Source: Flavobacteriales bacterium (GTDB lineage Bacteria > Bacteroidota > Bacteroidia > Flavobacteriales_D > Parvicellaceae). From it: a stretch of 64,000 bases of DNA. Where the stretch lies: positions 558,001 through 622,000 of the forward strand of contig JACJZN010000008.1 of assembly GCA_020635565.1 (NCBI GenBank), written 5' to 3'. Position numbers and translations under genes: made by a program. The notes under the pieces are model-generated. The model was given only the letters and a program-made list of their open reading frames with translations. It was not told the DNA's origin and did not search any database. Shown in pieces: positions 1-8,518 of the stretch (position 1 is its first letter; every line of letters begins with the position of its first letter).

Positions 1-1106
1 TTATAAGGATTCCTGTTTTAAGAAATAACTTTTTAGACTGGATGGGTCGAAAAGAGGGAAGTGTATATTATAAATTCTGGGTTCTAAAATGTTGGTTTAC
101 AGGTGATCTTGATGTTCGTCCAGATGTTATTGCCTTTGGTAGGTCAGAGAAATACTACATCGAAAATTTTATAAAAACTTCAGATTATGATGTCGTATTA
201 GGTATTTTTTCTCCTCATTTTCATTTGAAAAATTGTTTCGAATTCAATAGGAAAAAGGGAATATCCTATGCGTTAGATTTTAGGGATCTATGGACAAATA
301 CGGCCGCAAATATTGATCAACAAACGGGATTCGTAGAAAGAATCAGAGATAGATTCATCAAGAAATATTGGAAGAGATTTAGTTCAAAAGCTAAATTGCT
401 CAGTATAGTTGGAAATGAATGGGTGAAAGAGTTAAGTAATTTTACCCAACATAGTAATGTCTTGAGTATTTATAATGGTTTTGAAAATGATTTAGTTTCA
501 GAAAAGGAAAATGTTGATTTTGACCAATTCAGGATAGTCTATTCAGGTACGTTATACGAATGGCAAGATTATCAAATCATGATTGATGGAATACAAGATT
601 TTCTAATTAATCTTAGTCTCGAAAATAGAAATCAAGTGGAAATTCATTTTCCAGGGACAAGAAAACCTGGTTTCGAAGTAGTGCTAGACTATATTACAAA
701 TAGGCTTGGTGAATTCAATCTAAATTTGACAGAACGAATACCTAAGGAAGAAGCTTTGAAGATTCAGCGTAATGCGAATGTTCTACTTTTTGCAACATCA
801 AGTAAGATTAGAGGGTTTTATTCAGGAAAGATATTTGAATATATTAGTAGTGGAACTCCAATTTTTGCTGGACCTTTAGATGAAAAGGCTGTTTGTGATT
901 TAATCAATGAAACTGGTTCGGGATTTATATATAATGATCAATCTCAATTAAGTAATTTGTTGGCAGATTCCTTCAAAATATGGGAAGATAAAAGTAGTTT
1001 TGTTCTGAATAATCGGAATTTGAAATTGATCAGAGAATTTTCCAGAGAAAACCAAACAAAAATACTGGCTTCAGAAATAAATAAAACACTTCATGACCAC
1101 AATTAA
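1..1106 (+). CDS. Glycosyltransferase, GT4/GT-B type, 5'-truncated by window edge
   Basis: The reading frame is open from base 3 with no stop before the first ATG (base 42), so the true start almost certainly lies outside the window. The visible part holds the end of an N-terminal GT-B lobe with a DFRDLW motif (residues 79-84 counted from the ATG). It also has the C-terminal nucleotide-sugar lobe, with a KIFEYISSGTPI motif near residue 262 typical of family 4 enzymes. It probably moves a sugar from an activated donor onto a lipid-linked surface glycan on the cytoplasmic face. It overlaps the next gene by 14 bases, so it is the upstream member of a glycan operon. Donor and acceptor cannot be told. 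Confidence 0.85.
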   Translation, partial: IRIPVLRNNFLDWMGRKEGSVYYKFWVLKCWFTGDLDVRPDVIAFGRSEKYYIENFIKTSDYDVVLGIFSPHFHLKNCFEFNRKKGISYALDFRDLWTNTAANIDQQTGFVERIRDRFIKKYWKRFSSKAKLLSIVGNEWVKELSNFTQHSNVLSIYNGFENDLVSEKENVDFDQFRIVYSGTLYEWQDYQIMIDGIQDFLINLSLENRNQVEIHFPGTRKPGFEVVLDYITNRLGEFNLNLTERIPKEEALKIQRNANVLLFATSSKIRGFYSGKIFEYISSGTPIFAGPLDEKAVCDLINETGSGFIYNDQSQLSNLLADSFKIWEDKSSFVLNNRNLKLIREFSRENQTKILASEINKTLHDHN

Positions 1107-1803
1107 TAATCAAGCAAAATTTTACGATGACTATGTTGATAGGCAATTGAAAATGGGAGTAAATCATCGACATTTGTCAATAATTGATAAGTTAGTCTTG
1201 CACGGTTTAAAGTCAGAAGATGACGTATTAGAAATAGGTTGTGGAATAGGAACTGTTTCCAAGTTAATTGCAAGTGTAGTAAAAATTGGAAAAATACATA
1301 TTAACGACCTTAGCGTTGAATCAATTAAGGTAGCAAAGGAACTTTTGAAGGCATCTCAAAATGTTAGTTTTTCAAGTGGGAATATTCTGGATCAGGAAAT
1401 TGAGATGAGATTTGATTGGATCGTATTACCTGATGTATTAGAACATATTCCATTAGAATTACATGCCGATTTGTTTCAGAAAATGGAAATGTATTTAAAG
1501 CCTAATGGAAAGATTTTTATTCATATTCCGCAGCCTGATTATTTGAATTGGGTAATTGAGAATCAACCTCATTTGCTGCAGGAAATAGATCAACCTGTTT
1601 ATCTGTCTGAACTATTACCAAAGATTGAGAAAGTAAATTTAATGGTTTCAAAACTAGAGGATTACAGTATTTATATTAAGCCTTATGATTATAGGTATAT
1701 TCTTGTCAAAAGAAGAGAGAAAAGTGAGTTCAAATCAGCAGCTACTAAATCTCATGGAATCATAGATAAGATTAGGTATAAGATGAGGTATGGAAAATTG
1801 TGA
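1093..1803 (+). CDS. Class I SAM-dependent methyltransferase
   Basis: This 236-residue protein has a Rossmann-type SAM-binding motif I (VLEIGCGIGT, residues 45-54) and a post-motif (LPDVLEHIP, residues 112-120) like those of small-molecule or sugar methyltransferases of the Methyltransf_11/23 type. No membrane segment is visible. The start overlaps the upstream glycosyltransferase by 14 bases. The TGA stop lies inside the GTGA start of the downstream glycosyltransferase, which suggests translational coupling. The likely role, inferred from context, is methylation of a sugar or glycan end in the surface polysaccharide made by this cluster. The substrate is unknown. Confidence 0.85.
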   Translation: MTTINNQAKFYDDYVDRQLKMGVNHRHLSIIDKLVLHGLKSEDDVLEIGCGIGTVSKLIASVVKIGKIHINDLSVESIKVAKELLKASQNVSFSSGNILDQEIEMRFDWIVLPDVLEHIPLELHADLFQKMEMYLKPNGKIFIHIPQPDYLNWVIENQPHLLQEIDQPVYLSELLPKIEKVNLMVSKLEDYSIYIKPYDYRYILVKRREKSEFKSAATKSHGIIDKIRYKMRYGKL

Positions 1804-2945
1804 TTTTGAGAAAGCTTAAAGTCTGTCATATTGTAAATTGGTATCCGAATCCGTGGAATGAAAAAGAGGCTATTTGGACCCAGAGGCATATTAATGGATT
1901 AAATGATCTAGCGGATAATCTTGTTTATCATATTCAGGTAAGAAAAGGAAAGTTCAAGTTTCATTCTTACAGTAATTCAAAGACTGAACATGCATTAATC
2001 TTAACAACAAAAACTGACATTTGGTTTTTAAAGGAGATCCTGACGACTCTAATGGTGATTTATGTGCTATTGTTTAAAATTAAACGAAAGCAATTTGATG
2101 GGTTTAATTTTCATATTACATATCCACTTTTAACGTACTCTAGGATTATCCAATTATTCACAGGAAGATCAATTGTCATCACAGATCATTGGAGTGCATA
2201 TCATTTTAATTTTGGGGTTCAAAAGAAATTGAGAAGAATTCAACGTATATTTAAAAATAAGAATTTAAAATTTATATGCGTTTCTGAGGCATTAGTTAGA
2301 GATATTGAGAGTTTTTCCGAGTCGAAAATTAATTCCAGCGTAGTTCCAAATGTAATTGATACCGAAGTGTTTCAGTTTAGACCCAAATCTCATGTCAGGA
2401 ATCAGATCTTTATGGTTAGTTATTGGAAATATCCTAAGGATCCGATTTTTATATTTGAAGTTGTAGAAGCATTGGTTGAAGATGGCAAGGAAGTTGAACT
2501 TGTTGTTGGAGGATTTGGACCACTTCAGGAAACAATGGAGAAATGGGTCATGGACCATGGTTTATCAGAGATTATAAAATTCTCAGGAAAACTAAATTCA
2601 TCAGAGATTGCAAACACTATGGCGGATTCTTCAGTTTTTGTTCATTGTAGCGATTATGAAGTGGCATCAGTTGTATGTATGGAGGCTCATTCTGTAGGAT
2701 GCCCAATTATTGCAAGCAATGTTGGAGGGATTCCTGAGTATGTTAATGATTCAAACGGGGTCTTGTTGGATGGTAAAAATAGAGAAGAATGGAAGGAGGC
2801 AATTGTAAAGGTTTTAAATACAGATTACGATAGAGAAAAGATAGCAGCAACAGGTGGAAGCAGATTTTCGGAAAAAAGTGTATCTGAAAAGTACTTGAAC
2901 GTTTTGAATACGATTTTCAATTCCGATCAAAAAGCACGAGTTTAA
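1800..2945 (+). CDS. Glycosyltransferase family 4
   Basis: A 381-residue GT-B protein. The N-terminal lobe begins KVCHIVNWYPNP, a common opening for bacterial GT4 enzymes. The C-terminal lobe has a GGFGPL loop and an acceptor/donor motif around E295, followed by PIIASNVGGIPEYV, the usual family 4 signature. The start is GTG and overlaps the methyltransferase stop by four bases (GTGA). Only two bases separate its stop from the next glycosyltransferase. It is probably cytoplasmic or membrane-associated and adds one sugar during assembly of a lipid-linked glycan. Sugar specificity cannot be read from the sequence. Confidence 0.88.
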   Translation: MILRKLKVCHIVNWYPNPWNEKEAIWTQRHINGLNDLADNLVYHIQVRKGKFKFHSYSNSKTEHALILTTKTDIWFLKEILTTLMVIYVLLFKIKRKQFDGFNFHITYPLLTYSRIIQLFTGRSIVITDHWSAYHFNFGVQKKLRRIQRIFKNKNLKFICVSEALVRDIESFSESKINSSVVPNVIDTEVFQFRPKSHVRNQIFMVSYWKYPKDPIFIFEVVEALVEDGKEVELVVGGFGPLQETMEKWVMDHGLSEIIKFSGKLNSSEIANTMADSSVFVHCSDYEVASVVCMEAHSVGCPIIASNVGGIPEYVNDSNGVLLDGKNREEWKEAIVKVLNTDYDREKIAATGGSRFSEKSVSEKYLNVLNTIFNSDQKARV

Positions 2946-2947
2946 AA

Positions 2948-3757
2948 ATGGAAAATCTGATCTCTATAATAATGCCCGTTTATAATGGAGAGAAAACCAT
3001 ACGTAATAGTATTAAGTCAGTTCTGGATCAAGATTATCAGAATTTTGAGTTACTGATTATTAATGATGGGAGTATTGACGGAACTGACACAATTGTTAAC
3101 TCTTTTTCTGATAATAGAATAAAGTACTTTGCTAAATCGAATGGAGGGGTTAGCAGTGCACGAAATGTTGGTATTTCAGAAATGAAAGGAGACTTTTTTT
3201 GTTTTCTGGACGCGGATGATTTAATGTCGTTGACTGGATTGTCCTCGAGATTAAGTGTTATGTTAACTGAAGATGATATTAAATTTGTTGATGGAGTAGT
3301 AGAAGAAAGAGATCTTGTGACCAATAAATTATTAAGAAAATATCATCCTAATTTTAAGGGGAATCCGTATAAAGAACTCCTTCTATTGAATGATACTTGT
3401 TTCTGTTGTCCTTCTTGGATGATAAGGAATGACTTTAATCAGCTTCCTCAGTTTAGTGAATCATTAACGCATGGAGAGGATTTGAATTTCTTCTTAGATT
3501 GTACAAGAGAAGGAGGGAAGTATTCTTATACTGATGACGTCATAATGAACTATATGAGGTCAGAAAACTCAGCGATGCAAAATCTAGAAGGGTTAAATAA
3601 ATTCTATAAGCAGCATTTAATACAGGTGGAAAAAGAGTGTGACCTCGGGAGGATTTCGGTGACGGAATATCGAAAGCTAAAAAAGAAAATTGCACGAATC
3701 ATGAAAAGAAGCTATTTGAAACAAGGAAAGTATATTAAAGCAATTCTATTTAGGTAA
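2948..3757 (+). CDS. Glycosyltransferase family 2 (GT-A)
   Basis: A 269-residue GT-A enzyme with the expected opening ISIIMPVYNGEKTI, a nucleotide-binding NDGS motif (D40) and the metal-binding FLDADD motif (D88, D90). It has no transmembrane segments, so it is a soluble, non-processive transferase of the WcaA/EpsJ kind. It lies two bases after one glycosyltransferase and two bases before another, clearly in the same operon. It should transfer a single sugar to a growing surface glycan. The C-terminal 80 residues are basic (many Lys and Arg), which may help it sit on the inner membrane. Confidence 0.9.
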   Translation: MENLISIIMPVYNGEKTIRNSIKSVLDQDYQNFELLIINDGSIDGTDTIVNSFSDNRIKYFAKSNGGVSSARNVGISEMKGDFFCFLDADDLMSLTGLSSRLSVMLTEDDIKFVDGVVEERDLVTNKLLRKYHPNFKGNPYKELLLLNDTCFCCPSWMIRNDFNQLPQFSESLTHGEDLNFFLDCTREGGKYSYTDDVIMNYMRSENSAMQNLEGLNKFYKQHLIQVEKECDLGRISVTEYRKLKKKIARIMKRSYLKQGKYIKAILFR

Positions 3758-3759
3758 TA

Positions 3760-4896
3760 ATGGATATTTTATTCATTTCATATTGGGGAGTAAATGAAGG
3801 TCTTTTCCAAGCAACTGTGGTCCCACATTTAAAGGTGTTACTAGAAATAAATATCGTCAATAAGATCGATCTTATTTCTGTTGAACGAGACACACAAAAC
3901 GATACATCAATAAATTTCGAAGGAGTTAATCACTATCCTATTTGTGAAGAAAATCCAGGTTTGTTCTCTAAGTTTGGAACAATGAGGAAGATTTACAAAA
4001 AAATAACGGAGCTTTCACCGGATATTATCTTTGCAAGATCATCATTAGCTGCTATACCAGCATACTATTATATGAGGAAATTTAATGTTCCCTTTGTTGT
4101 TGAAAGTTTCGAGCCGCATTCAGATTATATGATAGAAACTGGTGAATGGAAGAAGGGAGGATTTAAACAACGCTTATTATCCTGGTATGAGCGAAAAGAG
4201 ATAAAATATTCTAAATTTTTGTTGCCAGTAAGTGATAACTACCGTCAAGATTTAATTTCAAAAGGATGTGATCCAAATAAGGTTCTTACTCTACCTTGTA
4301 CAGTTGATCTGAACATGTTTAAACCAGATCAAACAATAAATCAGCAAATTAGAAATGAATTGTCCATTTCAAATGATGCGATTGTGGGGATTTATGTGGG
4401 AAAATTTGGAGGGTTATATGAAGAGGAAGAGGCTTTTCGTTGTTTCAAATATTTTCTCGATAAATACGATAATTTTCATTTAATAGTTTTATCACCTGAT
4501 AGAATTGAAATGATTTTGAGCTATGCTGATAAAGTAAACTTTAATAGAGATTGTCTGACAATTAAATGTGTTGATCACAAAGAAATTCCTAAGTATTTGA
4601 GTGCTGCAGATATTGCGTTTACAACCTATAAGCGAACAGCTACTAGTCGTTTTTTGAGCCCGATAAAAGTGGGAGAATATTTGGCTTCAGGACTCTTTGT
4701 AGTTATGGTTGATGGAGTTGGGGATGACGCGGATCGTGTAGAAGCCTCAAATGTTGGGATTTTGATGAGTAATTTGAACAACTTTGATGAACTCTACGGA
4801 AATTTTACTGAAGAGAATGCGATCCTTTATGCATCTCAATTTAGATCGAGATCTTTAGTGTACGAAACCTATATGGCCATTTTGTCGAATCTCTAG
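3760..4896 (+). CDS. Glycosyltransferase family 4
   Basis: A 378-residue GT-B protein. The N-terminal lobe carries MDILFISYWGVNEG and ends in a region rich in SRSS and FEPHSDY. The C-terminal lobe has TVDLNMFKPD at the domain junction and PIKVGEYLASGLFVV, the family 4 donor-binding helix. It is the last plus-strand gene of the glycan island. Its TAG stop shares a CTAG with the stop of the convergent membrane-protein gene, so no separate terminator fits between them. Sugar specificity is unknown. Confidence 0.85.
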   Translation: MDILFISYWGVNEGLFQATVVPHLKVLLEINIVNKIDLISVERDTQNDTSINFEGVNHYPICEENPGLFSKFGTMRKIYKKITELSPDIIFARSSLAAIPAYYYMRKFNVPFVVESFEPHSDYMIETGEWKKGGFKQRLLSWYERKEIKYSKFLLPVSDNYRQDLISKGCDPNKVLTLPCTVDLNMFKPDQTINQQIRNELSISNDAIVGIYVGKFGGLYEEEEAFRCFKYFLDKYDNFHLIVLSPDRIEMILSYADKVNFNRDCLTIKCVDHKEIPKYLSAADIAFTTYKRTATSRFLSPIKVGEYLASGLFVVMVDGVGDDADRVEASNVGILMSNLNNFDELYGNFTEENAILYASQFRSRSLVYETYMAILSNL

Positions 4897-6311
4897 GAAC
4901 GTCTTGGTTCATCAGAATATTCAAGAATTTTATTAGTGGAATAAATGACAATTAATCCGGTTGTAAAAAAGGGCATTAGAGGGATTTTAAAACGAACAAG
5001 TGCACCAAAATTTGGTGTGGTTATTCCAAGCATGAATGCGAATAAAACTGAGAAAGTAAAACAAAATGCCAAAAATGGAGTGGACTTGATAATGTTCAGA
5101 ATTAGTTTAATTTTTACTCGATAAAGAGTAAACAGAAACAGACCAAGTAAGAAGAAATTTTCCAATGCACTCAAAAGCATTACCGGACTCCTTGCTTCAA
5201 GAAATGAAGGTCTAAATAGTCCAGCAAAGGTTGCCAAAGGAAATTTGCCTACTAAATTCGGTATACTACCATCCAATTCACCGATATCAAAGTTGTTTGA
5301 ACCATATTCTTCCTCTCTTTTAAGATCTTCTTGAGTGACCTGTGCCGTTTTTATTGCTTTATCTATTGCAAATTGATCCATGCTCGAACTCATAGATTGC
5401 AATACCGTCAAGCTTCCACCCATACCAATCAATATTATAATAGGAAGTATTATAAACTTGAATATCGGGTTAGAAATTCTATTAATAGAAATAGCGATAA
5501 TCCATACTCCGAAGCTAGGTATAAGGATGTTCAGAATGTAAGGTTTAATTGAAATGATTAACAAAGTCGCAAAAATCAATAGGATCAAATAGAGCAAGCG
5601 AACATAATTGAAAGTTCTTTCATCAATAAGTTTAATAAAACTTATGACAGCTATTAATGTGGCTGAAAATGTGAACGTATCTTTCATTATCCCACTTCCC
5701 CAAAACGCCACTGAAGGAATAAGTATTATAGCAATAGCGAGTTCTTTATCTAAAATCGGAAAGAAATTTAGAATATTTCGATACAGAATCCAAATAGGAA
5801 TAAACGTTAGTGCAGATATTAAGATGGTGGAAGCAAAATAACTTTTACCCGTTAAAATTAAAAAAAGACTGGCTATTTTCGAAACCATAAACGTTTTAGG
5901 ATCTCTTGAGATGAAACTTAGGGGAATGCCTGTATTTCCATCAAAGACATTGAATGTGTAGGCCTCCCATTCATCTGGGTTATAATTTTCAGTAATATCT
6001 GAAGAGTATATTAATACATCGAAATAATCCCACGGATTTTGCCAAAATAAATTTGCTAAAGGTATCGAGGTGGAATAATAACTTATTGTATCTCCTCCTC
6101 CATAATAAAAAACATAAATGAACCCGAAAAACAGCCCAGCAAATACCTTAAACATGAGTCCCGTAAGAAAATACTTATACTCTGGATTCTGACCTATTTT
6201 CTTTGTCTTATAACGTGCTCCTAAGAAGTAAATGATAATCACCAAACCAGGAACTAGTATCCATTCCCAAGGCTGCCAATCAATCGTTCCTACGTTATAA
6301 GTTTTTATCAT
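4893..6311 (-). CDS. Multi-pass membrane protein, EpsG/GT-C-like, function unassigned
   Basis: A 472-residue protein with about ten hydrophobic segments. The first periplasmic loop holds YYGGGDTISYY. An acidic residue followed by aromatics at this place recalls GT-C glycosyltransferases and EpsG-like polysaccharide polymerases, but I recognise no exact family. It adjoins a glycosyltransferase island, though on the opposite strand. It is followed after two bases by rlmH, and its stop overlaps that of the convergent glycosyltransferase. A role in glycan polymerisation or transfer is inference from topology and place only. Confidence 0.6.
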   Translation of the reverse strand: MIKTYNVGTIDWQPWEWILVPGLVIIIYFLGARYKTKKIGQNPEYKYFLTGLMFKVFAGLFFGFIYVFYYGGGDTISYYSTSIPLANLFWQNPWDYFDVLIYSSDITENYNPDEWEAYTFNVFDGNTGIPLSFISRDPKTFMVSKIASLFLILTGKSYFASTILISALTFIPIWILYRNILNFFPILDKELAIAIILIPSVAFWGSGIMKDTFTFSATLIAVISFIKLIDERTFNYVRLLYLILLIFATLLIISIKPYILNILIPSFGVWIIAISINRISNPIFKFIILPIIILIGMGGSLTVLQSMSSSMDQFAIDKAIKTAQVTQEDLKREEEYGSNNFDIGELDGSIPNLVGKFPLATFAGLFRPSFLEARSPVMLLSALENFFLLGLFLFTLYRVKIKLILNIIKSTPFLAFCFTFSVLFAFMLGITTPNFGALVRFKIPLMPFFTTGLIVIYSTNKILEYSDEPRRS

Positions 6312-6313
6312 GA

Positions 6314-6787
6314 TTAACTATGATGATAAGGCTCTCCTTTAATAATGGAAAATGCCCGGTATAACTGTTCTTTAAAAATCATTCTGACCATTTGGTGAGA
6401 AAAGGTCATTTTCGACAAAGATAATTGATATTGAGCTCTATTGTAAATTTCCTCGCTGAATCCATAAGCGCCACCAATTATGAATGTTATTTTCGAAGTT
6501 CCGTAGATTTGTTTGTTCTCTATCCAATGAGCAAAATCCTCAGAACTATGCATTTTTCCATTTTCATCTAATAAAACCACAAAATCTCCACTTGACAATT
6601 TATTTTGGATTAACTCACCCTCTTTTTGTTTAATTTCCTTTTCAGAAAGTTTGGACGCATTTTTAAGTTCAGGAATAATTATCTCTTCAAATTTAATGTA
6701 TCGAAGAAGTCGCTTTTCATATTCTGCCTCACCTTCGATCAAATAACTTTTTATTGTTTTTCCTATTCCAATTAATCGAATGTTCAT
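6314..6787 (-). CDS. rlmH: 23S rRNA (pseudouridine1915-N3)-methyltransferase RlmH
   Basis: A 157-residue SPOUT-class methyltransferase at the family's normal length. It shows the knotted SAM-binding GGAYGF (residues 105-110), SLSKMTFSHQ (123-132), the EQLYRA helix and the conserved PYHH near the C-terminus. RlmH methylates pseudouridine 1915 in helix 69 of 23S rRNA in assembled ribosomes. The ATG overlaps the stop of the upstream permease in a TAATG arrangement, so translation is probably coupled. Expression therefore likely follows the permease promoter. Confidence 0.97.
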   Translation of the reverse strand: MNIRLIGIGKTIKSYLIEGEAEYEKRLLRYIKFEEIIIPELKNASKLSEKEIKQKEGELIQNKLSSGDFVVLLDENGKMHSSEDFAHWIENKQIYGTSKITFIIGGAYGFSEEIYNRAQYQLSLSKMTFSHQMVRMIFKEQLYRAFSIIKGEPYHHS

Positions 6788-8451
6788 TATTCAAATTTTA
6801 TTGCTTTAACCGGACTAATACGAGTAACCAGATAGCTGGGTAGTAACATAGCGATATTACAGATTATAAACGAACCAAGATTGATTAAAAGAATTGGAAG
6901 CCATACGTAATGCATGGGAACCTCGCTAACGTAATAGTTGCTTTGAGAAAGTTTCAGAAAACCAAATGTGTTTTGCAAAAAGATGATTAACAAAGCGAGA
7001 AGAGATCCAATAACAATTCCTCTCAGAATGATGTAACTTCCATTAATAAGAAAGATCTTTCTTATCATCCAGTTTTTTCCTCCTATGGCTTTAATAATTC
7101 CAATCATTCTTGTCCTTTCCAAAATAATTACCAAAAGAGCCGATGTCATATTTATTATTGCCACTAGAATCATTAACCCAATGATGATAACGACATTGAG
7201 GTCAAGCATATTCAACCAGTTGAAAATTTCCGGATTTCTATCTGTAATGCTTTGAACGTTGAGTTCGTTATTCGTATAGAACTGAACCGTTTTTTTTGCT
7301 TCATCCAAGTGTTCAAAACTCTCTACAAGAACTTCATAGCCACCGCAATAGTAATTGTTCGTTCCTCCAGTAGTTTTCAGAATGGCTTCATACTCTGAAC
7401 TGCCAACGATAAATCTGGTTGTACTATCATCTATATATTGCAAATTAGTAGAAGCATTAAGGCTTGAACAGTCACAAGAACTGGAATCATCTAGTTTGGT
7501 AATGTATAACCATGCTGTGTCAGGAATACTATAAAGATCTGGTTCTTCGAAGAATCCAGAAGAAATCACATCCGAACTAACCAATTGGACTTCAATTTTT
7601 CCATTTTCTAAGCACAATGGGATGCGGTCTGCTTCTGAAAACGAGGCACCATTCCAACTATGATTGTAGCTTCCATTTCCTCCATAAGTGTCGGCTTTCA
7701 AAATAACGAACCCATTTGTGCAAGTTTCTTCAATTGTGATATATGTTTCAATTCCCCACTTATTGATTTTTTGAATTTGAGCGAGATCAATGAAGACAAA
7801 TTGCTTGTCGAAGTCTTCTAATCCAGTTTCATAAATACCTCCAATTATGAGATTAGTCTGTTTAGGCCCGTTTTCGGTTACAAAAAAGCAGGAAAGTTTA
7901 TCACCAGTATCTACTTTTAATTGGTTGGCTGTATAAAGCGAAATTAAAATTGAATCATTTGGTTGATGATTTGAATTGAACTCTGGAATCATTCCCTTTT
8001 GTAAAGAATTTGAGATAAATGAGTAATTATAATCTTCTGCAATACCTTTAAATATTACTCCAGTCAGTTCGCGAATGTCCTTACCAGAATCCGTGGTGTC
8101 TGTCACATTTCTGCTTTGAATAATACCCGGTTTATAGGCAATCATTTGAACATGTTCTAAGCTCGGATCATTTTTAAGCTCGGACTTCCAATCTTGATCA
8201 ATAAGCATTTTGGTAGTTTCCTGTGACTCATTACTAAAAACATCCGTAATTTGAATGTGTCCGCCAAAGCCTAAAACTTTATCTCGTACTTCTCTTTGAA
8301 AACCACTAGCCACACTTACGGATAAGATCATCACCGCTACGCCCAGTATAATACCAATGGTAGCAAGATTAACGATAGGTTTTGAAATCTTCTTTTCGAA
8401 TCCCCCGCGAAGCATTCTACTTGCAATGAAAATTTCAGTATTAAACCCCAT
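6787..8451 (-). CDS. FtsX/LolC-LolE-type ABC transporter permease with an inserted Cys-containing domain
   Basis: I chose the ATG at 8451 over a TTG at 8481, because a likely -7 box (8479-8486, minus strand) overlaps the latter. The protein has one membrane segment near residues 25-50, a periplasmic MacB-like region, and three more helices in the last 150 residues, the LolC/E layout. Homologues that I know run about 400 residues; this one has 554. The excess is an insert at about residues 236-369 with C244, a GGNGSYNHSW stretch resembling SprB-type adhesin repeats, and a CDC motif. Lol-type permeases extract lipoproteins for outer-membrane delivery; no ATPase gene adjoins. Family assignment is strong, precise role is not. 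Confidence 0.8.
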   Translation of the reverse strand: MGFNTEIFIASRMLRGGFEKKISKPIVNLATIGIILGVAVMILSVSVASGFQREVRDKVLGFGGHIQITDVFSNESQETTKMLIDQDWKSELKNDPSLEHVQMIAYKPGIIQSRNVTDTTDSGKDIRELTGVIFKGIAEDYNYSFISNSLQKGMIPEFNSNHQPNDSILISLYTANQLKVDTGDKLSCFFVTENGPKQTNLIIGGIYETGLEDFDKQFVFIDLAQIQKINKWGIETYITIEETCTNGFVILKADTYGGNGSYNHSWNGASFSEADRIPLCLENGKIEVQLVSSDVISSGFFEEPDLYSIPDTAWLYITKLDDSSSCDCSSLNASTNLQYIDDSTTRFIVGSSEYEAILKTTGGTNNYYCGGYEVLVESFEHLDEAKKTVQFYTNNELNVQSITDRNPEIFNWLNMLDLNVVIIIGLMILVAIINMTSALLVIILERTRMIGIIKAIGGKNWMIRKIFLINGSYIILRGIVIGSLLALLIIFLQNTFGFLKLSQSNYYVSEVPMHYVWLPILLINLGSFIICNIAMLLPSYLVTRISPVKAIKFE

Positions 8452-8494
8452 GTGTGAAATTGGCTTGATTAATGAGTGCAAAGTAAATATAAAT

Positions 8495-8502
8495 TAACTT
8501 TG
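8495..8502 (+). promoter_or_regulatory. Putative -7 promoter box for the NamZ-like gene
   Basis: TAACTTTG matches the Bacteroidota -7 consensus TAnnTTTG exactly and ends 16 bases before the ATG at 8519. No clear TTG -33 box is seen at the usual spacing. On the opposite strand 8479-8486 reads TTACTTTG, a one-mismatch -7 box for the divergent permease. Confidence 0.45.
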
Positions 8503-8518
8503 GTAAAAATTATAGCTT

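Noticed and set aside
5331..5841. Two small plus-strand frames inside the EpsG-like gene
   Set aside because: They have no start context or domain content, and lie wholly within a well-supported membrane protein on the other strand.
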